The position numbers were made by a program, and so were the translations under genes. DNA of 64,000 nucleotides from a virus: positions 1 through 64,000 of IMG/VR virus record IMGVR_UViG_3300017962_003867; one strand, given 5' to 3'. How positions within the stretch are numbered: position 1 is the stretch's first letter; each line of letters opens with the position of its first letter. The notes under the pieces are model-generated. The model was not told where the DNA came from. It worked only from the letters and a program-made list of their open reading frames with translations, and did no database searches. Shown in pieces: positions 34,037-44,600 of the stretch.

Positions 34037-34965
34037 TGACATCACAAAGAGTTTTAAGTGGCAGCAAATCAAAAGGTTCTACTGCTACGCTAACAGGATC
34101 AGTGCAATATTTCTATCAAGGAACTAGCGTAAGAACGTTCTCTTCTTTTGTGGGTAGTCTACTCCCAAGGATGGGTTCAGGTGACCGTATCGAAATGTAC
34201 AAGGACGGCTCCCCGATTGATACATTTGATGGGTTTGATGACTCTATAATCATAAATAACAACTCTGCTGATATGGGCGGAGAAAATGATGGAAAAAGAA
34301 TAGAAGAAAGAGTCAGTCATGACTACGAGAACCGTGGGTTTGGTCAACCCACACTTACACTGAAGGGCGAGCCTTACGCTGATACTATTAAGTTTGATCC
34401 TGTCATCTATATAAAAGACTCTCAAGAAGTCATGTGGCCAGTTAACATGTGGAATGCTGGGTCATTGGACGATCACGAGTTCGATGGTGTTATTGAGCCT
34501 TTAGATATCCGACGAGAAGTGTTTGGAGAGATAATCACAAAGTATGAGGGTCGTTCTATAAGGGGTGCACTGGTCGGAGCAGCATCGGAACAACCCTGGG
34601 GTAGCAAGCAGATAGAAAGCGCTTGGTACATAAGTGACAACAGCTGCCGTCCATTTCTAGATGCGCCAACAGTCTTTTCTCTTGATGATAGTGAGACGCC
34701 GATAGCAAGTCAGGCATACCAAGACATAGAACAATCAGCAGATTCTGCCTTTTTAGAGAAAGATACTTATCATGACAGAGTTTATTTTTCTTTGCTAACT
34801 CACAATAATAGTGATATGAGAACAGCCTTACGTCAATTAAACAGTTCTTCTTGTGATAGTTTGACTGACCCTTTTGAGAAAAGGGCTAATAGAGGTCTTA
34901 CTGAAGGTCAGAATGTCGGTTCATTGGCGTTTAGTAATCTGCTTGTAGTTGGGGAGCAGTCGTGA
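34036..34965 (+). CDS. Virion-region protein, unknown function
   Basis: A protein of 309 residues without a family I recognise. A TTG at 34033 is in frame, but the adjacent ATG at 34036, sharing a base with the upstream stop, is the more natural start. It has a Ser/Gly-rich N-terminus, a mixed middle containing VMWPVNMWNAGSLDDHEFDG, and no membrane segment or coiled coil. Its tight packing between two very large structural genes suggests an accessory or linker protein of the baseplate. Confidence 0.5.
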   Translation: MTSQRVLSGSKSKGSTATLTGSVQYFYQGTSVRTFSSFVGSLLPRMGSGDRIEMYKDGSPIDTFDGFDDSIIINNNSADMGGENDGKRIEERVSHDYENRGFGQPTLTLKGEPYADTIKFDPVIYIKDSQEVMWPVNMWNAGSLDDHEFDGVIEPLDIRREVFGEIITKYEGRSIRGALVGAASEQPWGSKQIESAWYISDNSCRPFLDAPTVFSLDDSETPIASQAYQDIEQSADSAFLEKDTYHDRVYFSLLTHNNSDMRTALRQLNSSSCDSLTDPFEKRANRGLTEGQNVGSLAFSNLLVVGEQS

Positions 34966-37900
34966 AAGATACAAAGAACTCACCATTTATACACGATATA
35001 TCTAAATCTCTTGTCATTACAGGGTCTGCCGTTCCGGCGGCTGTCTCGTATGTGCGGTTTAATCACTTCCAAGATTCCGATACTGAGACCGGGACGTACA
35101 TAACTGATTACGGAAACCCTACACAGCCATATAAGGTAGTGCAAGGAGACCGCGGTAATAACACGGGGAATTTTTGGGCGACGACAGGATCACTAGACCA
35201 GCTAGACATATACGGAGAGAAGGTATACACGGATGAGGTTGTCCAGCCAGGTCTTAAAGTAAGAACTCTAATGAGCCAAAGGGGACTGTCTCTACCGTTA
35301 AGCTCAGATCCTGTGTTTATATCAAAAGATATGAAAGACCTGTATTCGGATACAGATTGCGCATTGACTTTTATGGTCAAGCTGAAGTTGACCAGTGAAT
35401 TAGAGTCGGATAAAGCTGTCATTATACTTGCTGACCATCCGCCCCCGGGTCCAGTCGTCGCAGCAACAGACGTTTTCTCTATTGCTCTGGATCATACGGA
35501 AGTAAAATGTGATTTCCAAAGTGTGTTCACGGGTGTACCACCGTTCCAGCTAAGTCTTTCAACAACTGGTCTCGCAACTTCTACGTTCATAACAGTGTTT
35601 GGATCTTTTTCTGTTTCGTCTAGTGGGCTCATGACGGCTGAAAGATTCGCTGTCTACAGCACAGAGACGGGAGAAGAGCTGCACTATGCATCAACTCTCC
35701 CCGCCGTCCTTAACAACGCTCCAACCCTTAATAATCCCGTGCTTTACGTTGGTTATGGAACAAAGAGCGTTAGCGGAGGGGTAAATAACGAATTTCTTGA
35801 AGCAGATTTTGTAGAAGTAGATTTAGCTGAGATCGCAATATTCGATTCTGTCCTAACTCAAGAGCAGATGCAGACAATAGCTCGGTCGCATCTAGCAGAA
35901 AATCAATACAAGTCTGGATTCAACAACCGCTCACCAAGAAGAACGCAGCAGCTTTTAGATGCCAGAACTGTCTATCCGGCTTCTTCTAACCCAAGCTCTC
36001 CCGTAACTTCTGCTCCTGTCTTTAATGATCAGTTCACCAAGGTGTATGGAATCCAGCCCCAGTCAGGATCGGTTTCAGGAATTATGTATCCCGAGATGTT
36101 ACCAGCTTATATGTTTTCTGGAAGTGATGATTCTCGAGGTGCGGAAGGAAACGTAAAGCCGTTCTACAGAGACTTACATCAGACTGAGTATGACAAAAGG
36201 TTGGTCGGCCCTGGTGTAATGAGACAGGGTCTGTCGCATAAAGAAACAGAGATACTTAATGTAGGTACTAGAAATTCTCCAATTGTGATCGGTGAGGACT
36301 CTGACGCTCTTGGCGGTACTATAGAGCCGTTTAATGATAACCATCCATTAGCTGATAAAAATGAGCAAGTCGCAGTAAGTGAAGATGTGATACCGGGCTT
36401 GAATCAGCGCCTTGGTGATCATGTCGCTATCATAATTGACCTGAATCCAGTTGATGATACTACAATCGGTGTCGAAAGAACAGGCGGTGCGAAGTCTTGG
36501 CTTGGAGAGACCACAGGTCGTGTAACTTCGATGGCTTACTTTAACTTCGCCACTAGAAAGTGGGAAACAGCAGGCAAGAATAACGACTTCGTGATACCGG
36601 GTGCTATCACGGTAAGCACTGGATCTGCTGTTGGTACAGGCACGATAGCTGATAAACTCGTCGATATATACACAAATGGATTTCAAGAGCTTGTCAACAG
36701 CTCTTCTATCGGGTTTGCTGGTACATCTGGATTCACGATTTACGAAGATAAAGGAAGTAGCGCATTTGCACCTCTAGCCTCTAGAGGCGCTCCAGTCACT
36801 TCTTATGGTTTTCCGTTACACCAGAAATACGAAGCAAAAGACGAACAGCTCATAGACATGTCTGATTATATCGACGCTCCGTTCGTTGTTGAAAGAGTTG
36901 CGTTTGAGGTTGGCGTAGCAGTAGAGGACTCTGGACCCCATTCGCTGGGCTACAAGTTAGAGACAAATCAAGACAATTCCAACCCGGGCGATAATTCGCA
37001 AATGCCGAACTTAAAATTCACGGCTGATGTCGATACTCCGATGGCAGCATTTCATGAGCATAATGAGTACGCGAAGCTTGTAGACCATATGAGGGTGGAG
37101 GTTTCGAGAGGAAGCTTTATTAATGGCTCGTGGTGCATTGACGTCAATGACTTTAGCGCAGGAAGAGGGACTACGGTTGCAAGGTGGAACCGCCCGAGAG
37201 ATTACCCTTACATGGCGTATTGGGACGCTAACACACTAAAAAATCGTTGTATAGCTTCAATATTTCTAGGTTATCAAAACCATCCACGCCAAGAGATACC
37301 AAACGCAGATTATAATCAACCCTACAGAGGCCTTAGTTTTCCTGTCCTTCCTGATAGACAAGCAAACCCGGGTTTTAGGTTTGTGATGGGAGCAGGCAGT
37401 CTATGGTCATACGCTGATTATTTCGGTCTTAATCCCGGCAACTACCCGGCAAGGATGATGCTACCAGTCGTTCCCGGCCCAAGGACGGCTTCTGACCCCG
37501 GACACTCTCCCTCTTTACAAGGGTGGAATGATGGTGCCGCGTTACCTCCATCCAGAGACGAAAATGAGCCCGTTGCTGACTGGGCATTCGCTGATGTTAA
37601 CGTTTCTTACATACCTCTGCTAGCAGCAGGTGTGAATGGACTAGTCACTGGATCAAACGACCCAACTGGTATCCGGAGACCTACCCAGCATCCCATATCG
37701 TTCGTTGAGAAGCGTACTTATAAAACTCAGAACTGGGAGGACGTTAGCGCAGCTAGTATTAATGACTGGGGTCTTTTTGAAGAGCCTGGTGTTCCTTTCT
37801 GGAGAGCTGACACGTTCTTTTTGCTGAGACAGACAAAGTCAGATGAGAAACTAAAAGTGCAGTTTTCATTTGAGTTTACGTCGGATAGCTCTAAGGTGTT

Positions 37901-40900
37901 TTTCCCGTTGTGCCCGTGGGCAACCGGGCAGCAGCCTCAGAAGATTTACGGTATGCGGTTCGACTCCGGTGGCATAAAATTTAGAAGAACAACCAACCGA
38001 GAAATGGAGCAAATGCATGGTTACAGGTGTGTAACATCTCGCGCGTGGTATGGCGACTTCTCTGGTTATCCTCCTGTTGACCCGACAAACGGTGTCTTGC
38101 TCGCCAACGGAGCTGAACTTAAGACATTATATTCTATAGGGAAGAGTGACCTTAAGGTCGGGTGGGAAACTGAGACAGACACGATCAGAGAGCTAGTCAC
38201 ATTCGGCCAGGTCACACATTACGGGTACTGCGCTGCTCAAGACGGCTATGTCGACAAGATAGTAAACACCGCCAACATAGACCGTGGACTCGGATTAACA
38301 TCAGGATCATGGGATGGCGACTTTCGGACAGCTGTCGTCGACACACGTCAAGCGCTATTTGGACAAGCTATGAAGCTCAGCAGGATGCAGACCGCTGGGA
38401 ACTCTGTAATACCTGCCGACCCTTTCACTGTTAATGCCACGTACGCAACACAATATTCTCAATTTTCTGACGCACCAAATTCTTTCCAGGGTTCGTGGTC
38501 TTTTTCTCCCGGGGAATCCCATCTTGATGGCTTTAGAAACTGGTTACCGTCTTTTACATGGGCTGATAGCGAGACCAACCCCGCCTCCCCCAATTCCTCC
38601 ACACCTACTACGGGTATCAATATAAGCGGCCAGGGTCGTTATAAAACTATGACGTTCGACGGTGCTTCATACAGTGAACAACTTCTTTCGTTCCCTCGGT
38701 GGACCGGTACTTCGTATCATGCGGGTGGCGCCGATGTTTCTCATACTCTGGATAATTGGCAACCGTTGTTACTTGTGCAGAAGTCGCAGGTCCGAACCTT
38801 GTCTGGATCTTGTCTTTGGGATTTATGGGACGCCGTTGATAACCAGATGCAAGAATATGCCGGTACCGGCACCTCTGAAAGAGAGATTGAACCATTAATC
38901 CCGGGCGGTTCTGGATTTTCAATAATATCTACTCCGGCGTGGCCAATTGGGTCGACAGATGCAGTTGATCGTGAAATTAATAGTGAAGGTGTTATCAGAT
39001 ATACATCAGCAGGTGATCAACCGTACTTATTTGGCCGTATCACCGCAGGTATTGAAGCGGATGGTTTTCCCGGTACGAACGTAGGTAATCCACCCGTCTA
39101 CCAAAGATATGCCGATTTTAAGTGGTGGGGTGGTTTCGACACTCCCCCACTTTCAAGACCATCTCAAATAACGGATTTTCTTGGCGAGCGCCCGTTAACT
39201 GGCTGGTTACAGGCTGGGCTAGGCAAGGAAAAGAATATCTACATTGGTCAAGGCGCAAAGCACGGAGGTACCAATATAGATTATGATGACAACTGGTCTG
39301 GCTTTACGTTAATGACGGCATCCACAGTGTATCGTCCTTGGGGGATCCCTGGAAGCGAAAATGCCACTCTTCCACTGCACGCTAATGTGTATAAGAGACA
39401 GTGGTTAAACTATGAAGAAAACTTAACATTTGAAGTGCCAATAAAAACCGTGACGCCGACAACAGCTCATGATTCTGGATACTGGGTTGTGACAGCAGAA
39501 GATGTGTGGGGCCCACAGCTGAGTGATGTCGAAGGAACGCCGGGTGTAATATTTGTGCCATTTTCACCCACAGGCGCGGCCAGCAAGCAGGCTATACCTT
39601 GGATAAACAGAACTGCCTCTAACTTCGCTATGCATGCGAAGAGGTACCACAGAAGGTACACGATGTCACCATCTCGAGGCGGATATAACGTTGGTCCTCT
39701 GGCTGATGGATTTAACTCTGGCCGTGTTTTCTTTAGAAACGTCGCTGCTGCGACCCAGTCTGGTGCGCAGTTTCAGAGAAAATTCACACCAAGCATCTTA
39801 CATGGCAACGGCCGGATAGAGAATGAAGGTACCATCGACCCAACCCTCGAAGCCCAACAAATATATTACGAGGATAGGTATAACTCTCAAGATCAGGCTT
39901 TAGTGACAGGAAGCATCGCGACAGAGCAGGCGCAGCAGTCTCTCTATGTGTTAAAGCCGTCTGATAAGCTTATTTTAGGTGTGCAACCTTCTTTACCCGG
40001 GTGGAATGCCGGCTCTGGACTACCGAACAACAGGTGGTCAAATAAATGGGGTACGTGGGATTATAAAGAATCAAATGCTACAGAGCGTGTAAGAAGCCTA
40101 GACGCCGATGTTGACGGAACGCACAAAGACTGCTTGATGAACCTAGAAGATCCCTATGAGCCTTGTCACGGCCTGACGATGCTCAAAGGTCCCAGCCGGA
40201 TTGTTCTGTACGGTTCATTCTTACGTGATAACAAACATTACTCTCCAAGCTCTAAGCAACAGCTTCGCTCTGCTGCTGTGCACGAAGCACTTCACTATGA
40301 CAACCCTGTACTTGATCAGTTCTTAACTGATAACGCATATGAGTACACAGGTAATACCCTGGCTCAACACATCACTGGTAGCATGTTGGATGGTGATAGA
40401 GGCGTTGCGGGTACACTGGCAGCGGGTAACTTAACATTCAGTGGAAGCTTCCAAAGGTTCACCAGAGCGACTGAAGATAGTCAAGTGTTTTATGACACGC
40501 TTTTGCATGATCCTTTTGATATATGCGAAATAGACGGGGTCGTTCGAAAAGGAATACAAGCAGGAGGCTACGCTGTCATTAACATGTTTATGCCTAATGA
40601 CTGGTTAATTCCGACGACTGCAGAGTATATTGACACCGCCACCATCAACCTCGTCACAGACTACGCTTTTTCTAGTGCATGGCCGCATTCTTTTCCTTTT
40701 GAAGAAAAGTATTCTAACGTAAAAAGATTGGTTTCACGAGATCTATCGTTCGTCCCTAGAAGATTAGGTTTTGGCTCTCTCCTCGAACCAAATTCCCTCT
40801 ACTTTGGGCTGTCAAGCGCCATGTATCAGTATCCCCTAGGGTCATCTCCCCTGCAACTTAATAACGAAGACGCAAGTGACCCATCACTCGTTAGGTTTCT

Positions 40901-41591
40901 CACTGGATCATCTGGCGACATAATACCTTATGATCACTGGAAGTGGGTCGAAGAAAATTACCCCACTTCGCCTAGCGACCCGGCTTGGAGCGTGGGTCAA
41001 CATGTCTCCGCGGTAACTAATATGGCGAATACTACGGTACCAGATTTCGATAATGCATCAAGTCTCTCCGACTTCTACGGGCCCATGTACAGTACACGAA
41101 CGATAACGGCATACAGGAAGGTAACTGCCGCGATGTTGGGTTATGGTCGACAGAACAGGAAGCAATTAGACTTTAATCCCTTCTCGTTCTATTTCAATTT
41201 TGTCGAAGAGGATATAAATGGTGTGGTGGCTGGTAACTCCGGAAATGCAACGAGATTTCATCCCGCAGGCTTCAAGTATGGCTACATGAACTGTGATCAC
41301 TTATATCCGTCTACAGTCCATAGAGCAGATCATTATGGTCAATTCCGAGATATGCTAGAACAGCGTCTGTACGGCAAAGTGTACAGCTTCGGAGATGAAT
41401 ACAACAAGCGCGGGGAAAGCGAAGCTGCTGTGACATGTATCTTTGTAGACGCTGATGGAGCGCCTATTGACGATGCAACAAAGACGCAGTGCTTGAATCT
41501 CTCTACTTCTGCAGCGTCAACAAAACCATTTATTGAGGGTGAGGTCCTTCGCGAGATAATAATTAATTCTGAGTCTGTAACTATTGAATGA
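34962..41591 (+). CDS. Giant virion protein (2209 aa) with LamG-like domain
   Basis: This starts at GTG overlapping the previous stop (GTGA), with GGGGAG upstream. Residues about 115-310 look like a LamG/concanavalin jelly roll (CALTFMVKLKLTSELESD; AEIAIFDSVLTQEQMQ). The other 1900 residues are rich in aromatic residues, Gly, Pro and Asn and lack recognisable repeats, which is unlike a simple fibre shaft. A short HEALH sequence at residues 1774-1778 matches the HExxH zinc-metalloprotease pattern (AAVHEALHYDNP). There is no signal peptide or membrane segment. Likely a large baseplate or appendage protein, given its neighbours. No homologue is recognised apart from the N-terminal domain. Confidence 0.6.
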   Translation: MKDTKNSPFIHDISKSLVITGSAVPAAVSYVRFNHFQDSDTETGTYITDYGNPTQPYKVVQGDRGNNTGNFWATTGSLDQLDIYGEKVYTDEVVQPGLKVRTLMSQRGLSLPLSSDPVFISKDMKDLYSDTDCALTFMVKLKLTSELESDKAVIILADHPPPGPVVAATDVFSIALDHTEVKCDFQSVFTGVPPFQLSLSTTGLATSTFITVFGSFSVSSSGLMTAERFAVYSTETGEELHYASTLPAVLNNAPTLNNPVLYVGYGTKSVSGGVNNEFLEADFVEVDLAEIAIFDSVLTQEQMQTIARSHLAENQYKSGFNNRSPRRTQQLLDARTVYPASSNPSSPVTSAPVFNDQFTKVYGIQPQSGSVSGIMYPEMLPAYMFSGSDDSRGAEGNVKPFYRDLHQTEYDKRLVGPGVMRQGLSHKETEILNVGTRNSPIVIGEDSDALGGTIEPFNDNHPLADKNEQVAVSEDVIPGLNQRLGDHVAIIIDLNPVDDTTIGVERTGGAKSWLGETTGRVTSMAYFNFATRKWETAGKNNDFVIPGAITVSTGSAVGTGTIADKLVDIYTNGFQELVNSSSIGFAGTSGFTIYEDKGSSAFAPLASRGAPVTSYGFPLHQKYEAKDEQLIDMSDYIDAPFVVERVAFEVGVAVEDSGPHSLGYKLETNQDNSNPGDNSQMPNLKFTADVDTPMAAFHEHNEYAKLVDHMRVEVSRGSFINGSWCIDVNDFSAGRGTTVARWNRPRDYPYMAYWDANTLKNRCIASIFLGYQNHPRQEIPNADYNQPYRGLSFPVLPDRQANPGFRFVMGAGSLWSYADYFGLNPGNYPARMMLPVVPGPRTASDPGHSPSLQGWNDGAALPPSRDENEPVADWAFADVNVSYIPLLAAGVNGLVTGSNDPTGIRRPTQHPISFVEKRTYKTQNWEDVSAASINDWGLFEEPGVPFWRADTFFLLRQTKSDEKLKVQFSFEFTSDSSKVFFPLCPWATGQQPQKIYGMRFDSGGIKFRRTTNREMEQMHGYRCVTSRAWYGDFSGYPPVDPTNGVLLANGAELKTLYSIGKSDLKVGWETETDTIRELVTFGQVTHYGYCAAQDGYVDKIVNTANIDRGLGLTSGSWDGDFRTAVVDTRQALFGQAMKLSRMQTAGNSVIPADPFTVNATYATQYSQFSDAPNSFQGSWSFSPGESHLDGFRNWLPSFTWADSETNPASPNSSTPTTGINISGQGRYKTMTFDGASYSEQLLSFPRWTGTSYHAGGADVSHTLDNWQPLLLVQKSQVRTLSGSCLWDLWDAVDNQMQEYAGTGTSEREIEPLIPGGSGFSIISTPAWPIGSTDAVDREINSEGVIRYTSAGDQPYLFGRITAGIEADGFPGTNVGNPPVYQRYADFKWWGGFDTPPLSRPSQITDFLGERPLTGWLQAGLGKEKNIYIGQGAKHGGTNIDYDDNWSGFTLMTASTVYRPWGIPGSENATLPLHANVYKRQWLNYEENLTFEVPIKTVTPTTAHDSGYWVVTAEDVWGPQLSDVEGTPGVIFVPFSPTGAASKQAIPWINRTASNFAMHAKRYHRRYTMSPSRGGYNVGPLADGFNSGRVFFRNVAAATQSGAQFQRKFTPSILHGNGRIENEGTIDPTLEAQQIYYEDRYNSQDQALVTGSIATEQAQQSLYVLKPSDKLILGVQPSLPGWNAGSGLPNNRWSNKWGTWDYKESNATERVRSLDADVDGTHKDCLMNLEDPYEPCHGLTMLKGPSRIVLYGSFLRDNKHYSPSSKQQLRSAAVHEALHYDNPVLDQFLTDNAYEYTGNTLAQHITGSMLDGDRGVAGTLAAGNLTFSGSFQRFTRATEDSQVFYDTLLHDPFDICEIDGVVRKGIQAGGYAVINMFMPNDWLIPTTAEYIDTATINLVTDYAFSSAWPHSFPFEEKYSNVKRLVSRDLSFVPRRLGFGSLLEPNSLYFGLSSAMYQYPLGSSPLQLNNEDASDPSLVRFLTGSSGDIIPYDHWKWVEENYPTSPSDPAWSVGQHVSAVTNMANTTVPDFDNASSLSDFYGPMYSTRTITAYRKVTAAMLGYGRQNRKQLDFNPFSFYFNFVEEDINGVVAGNSGNATRFHPAGFKYGYMNCDHLYPSTVHRADHYGQFRDMLEQRLYGKVYSFGDEYNKRGESEAAVTCIFVDADGAPIDDATKTQCLNLSTSAASTKPFIEGEVLREIIINSESVTIE

Positions 41592-41615
41592 TCCAGACTT
41601 AAACGGATCGGTTGA

Positions 41616-44600
41616 ATGAGTCAGAAAAACAGGACAGAACTGAGGAAAAAAGACTTTCTGGTCGTCAGACAGACGAAAAACCAGAACATCGCAAAAGTCA
41701 TAACCCCTCAGACATTCCAGGTCGGCCTTGATGATGCAGAGTTCAAGAATACTCTCATTGTAAAGGGTAACGCTCAAGTTGAGGGTCGCTTAACTGACTC
41801 TGCTGGAAACGCGTTCATAAAAGGCTCTGGAAACGTCACTGTCACGGAAGACAGTTCTGGCGGCGTCACCATCACCGCAGCACTTTCAGCAGGTGGCGCG
41901 CTCACCGGTGGCACATCTGGCGGAATCACTAATTTTTCGTATGACGGTTCAGGAACTGCGACTGTTGCCCTTGATCTTTTTACGAACACAGGACTTGAGA
42001 TCCATCCTTCTTATGGACTGGCTATCAACCCAACACAAGCTACAGAATTATCAGCTATTCCCGCCTCAAATGACTATCTGTTAATTCATGATACTAGCGA
42101 CACCACTAATATAAGAGACGTTAAAAAAATATCTGTCGCAAATCTGCTTGCTGCCGCCCCCGCACATTCGGCATTAACTTTTTCTGTTTCTCCACGAGAC
42201 GGATTGAGCGGCGCTTCATTCGACAATCAAGCCGATGCCAACTTTGATGTTAATGCTGGAACAGGTCTTGCGATAGTCGGAGGTACCAGCTCTGGCGGTG
42301 CGGTGTTTGTAGATCCAAGTAATGCATCATCCGCCGCAATAGCAGCCGGCGACTCCGTGTTATTTTACGATGCCACTGCTTCTGGAACAAGAAAGACGAC
42401 TATACAAGATATAGCGAATTTTGCTTCTAGTTATAGCGTGTCTGTTGGCACGGGTCTGACCGGTACTGCTTATGACGGCTCTGGAAATTCAACGTTTGCG
42501 ATAGACACCGGTGTTATACCCACACTCGCGTCCTCGAACACTTTTTCTGGAACGAATACGTTTTCTAGCACGATTAATGCAAACGCCGGAATACAAATCG
42601 CACCCGGCACGCCGCTTTTAGTTGCAGGAACCAACGTTTCACTGTCAACAGCACCAAGCGGGCAGGTCACGATATCTTCTACTTTCGCTCCTGGTGGTAG
42701 TCTAACTGCTGGCGACGGTATTAAGTCGTTTACGTATGATGGTAGCTCAAACACGACAGTCGCGGTAACAGCAGATGGTCTGTCTTCTGTCGGTACACCT
42801 GATCGTCTAGATTACGTTATCATAGCTGACAGTGCTAACCCAGACTCTTTGACTCGCTCCACGGTCGGTTCGATAGCCGATAGTGTGAACCGAACGTCTA
42901 TTGTTAACGCAGGTCAAGCCATAAACATCAATTATGCAAACCCGATATCTGATCCTGCAACTTTTTCTGTTAAGTTTGACAACTCTACAATTACGCTAAA
43001 CAGCGCCGGACAACTACAAGCGTCTGGGGTCACGACAGGACCTGTTGGAGACCCGCAAGCTACTTACTTGGTTTTGTCTACTACGTCTTCTCTAGACAAT
43101 GAGAGAGTATTGACTGCGGGCACGGGATTACAGTCTACGGACGCCGGTGCCAATGCTGCATTCACGATGGCAATTGATGACTCCGTTGTCGCGACTCTTA
43201 CAGGTTCTCAGTTTTCTGGAAACGTAGGTATAACGGGTTCATTAGGCGTCGAAGGAAACGCTCTGTTCGCAACAGGACTTTCTGGATCTCTACAGACGCT
43301 CGCTGACGGTTCGTCATACCTCCGTGAAGGTAATAACATCACGATCGTAACAGGTTCTGACGGCTCTATTACGATATCGTCAACCGCATCTGGTGGCGGT
43401 GGCGGCGATAGTGCTGCCGAGTATCTTGTTTTATCTACTACCTCATCACTAGACAATGAGAGAGTACTAACGGCAGGTACAGGTATCCAGACTTTGGACG
43501 CCGGCGCCGGCTCAACCTTTACAATAGGTATTGACAATTCGGTTGTAGCAACCTTGACAGGCTCGGTTTTTAGCGGCGATGTCGTGTTCCAGTCAGGACT
43601 AAGTGGGTCACTGCAGACTCTGACGGATGGCACAGCTTATCTAACAGGTGCAGGCGGGATAGAGGTCACCACTGCATCTAATGGCCAGATAACAATCAGC
43701 GGTAGCGAAGGAAGAATCTATACAGCTGGTACAGGACTTGACTTAACGGCTAACGAGTTCTCTGTAGACAATTCGGTTGTCGCAACCTTAACGGGATCTG
43801 TTTTTAGTGGAGATGCCGTATTTGAGGCCGGTCTATCTGGATCTCTGCAAACTTTAACAGACGGTACTGCATACATTACCACGATCGGTGGAATATCTAT
43901 AACAACTGCCTCATCGGGGCAATTGATCCTGTCGTCCGCGATTGGTGATATCACCAGCGTTACAGCTGGTAACGGGTTACTAGGAGGTGGGACGGATTCT
44001 GATGTCACACTTGAAGTAGATAATTCCGTCATCGCTACCTTAACTGGCTCCGTGTTCACGGGTGATGTTATCTTTCAGTCTGGATTATCTGGTTCACTAC
44101 AAACTCTAGCGGATGGTACAGCTTACCTAACTGGAGCTGGCGGAATAGAGATTTCTACTTCTTCTAACGGTCAAATTACGATCAGCGGCAGTGAGGGAAG
44201 GATCTATACAGCTGGTACAGGGCTTGATTTAACAGCTAACGAGTTTTCAGTCGACAATTCTGTCGTGGCTACTCTGACAGGTTCAGTATTTACTGGAGAT
44301 GCCGTCTTTCAGTCCGGTCTCTCTGGTTCGCTACAAACATTGTCTGACGGAACGACTGCTTACATTACAACAATCGGTGGCATTTCCATAACAACCGCGT
44401 CGTCAGGACAGCTCATCCTTTCGTCGGCTATCGGCGATATCACCAGCGTAAACGCAGGTAATGGGTTGTTGGGTGGCGGCACAGACTCCGACGTTACTCT
44501 ACAGATCGATGATTCGATAGTCGCTGCCCTGACCGGTGCTGTATTCTCCGGAGATGTCATCTTTCAGTCTGGATTGTCTGGCTCACTACAAACTTTATCA

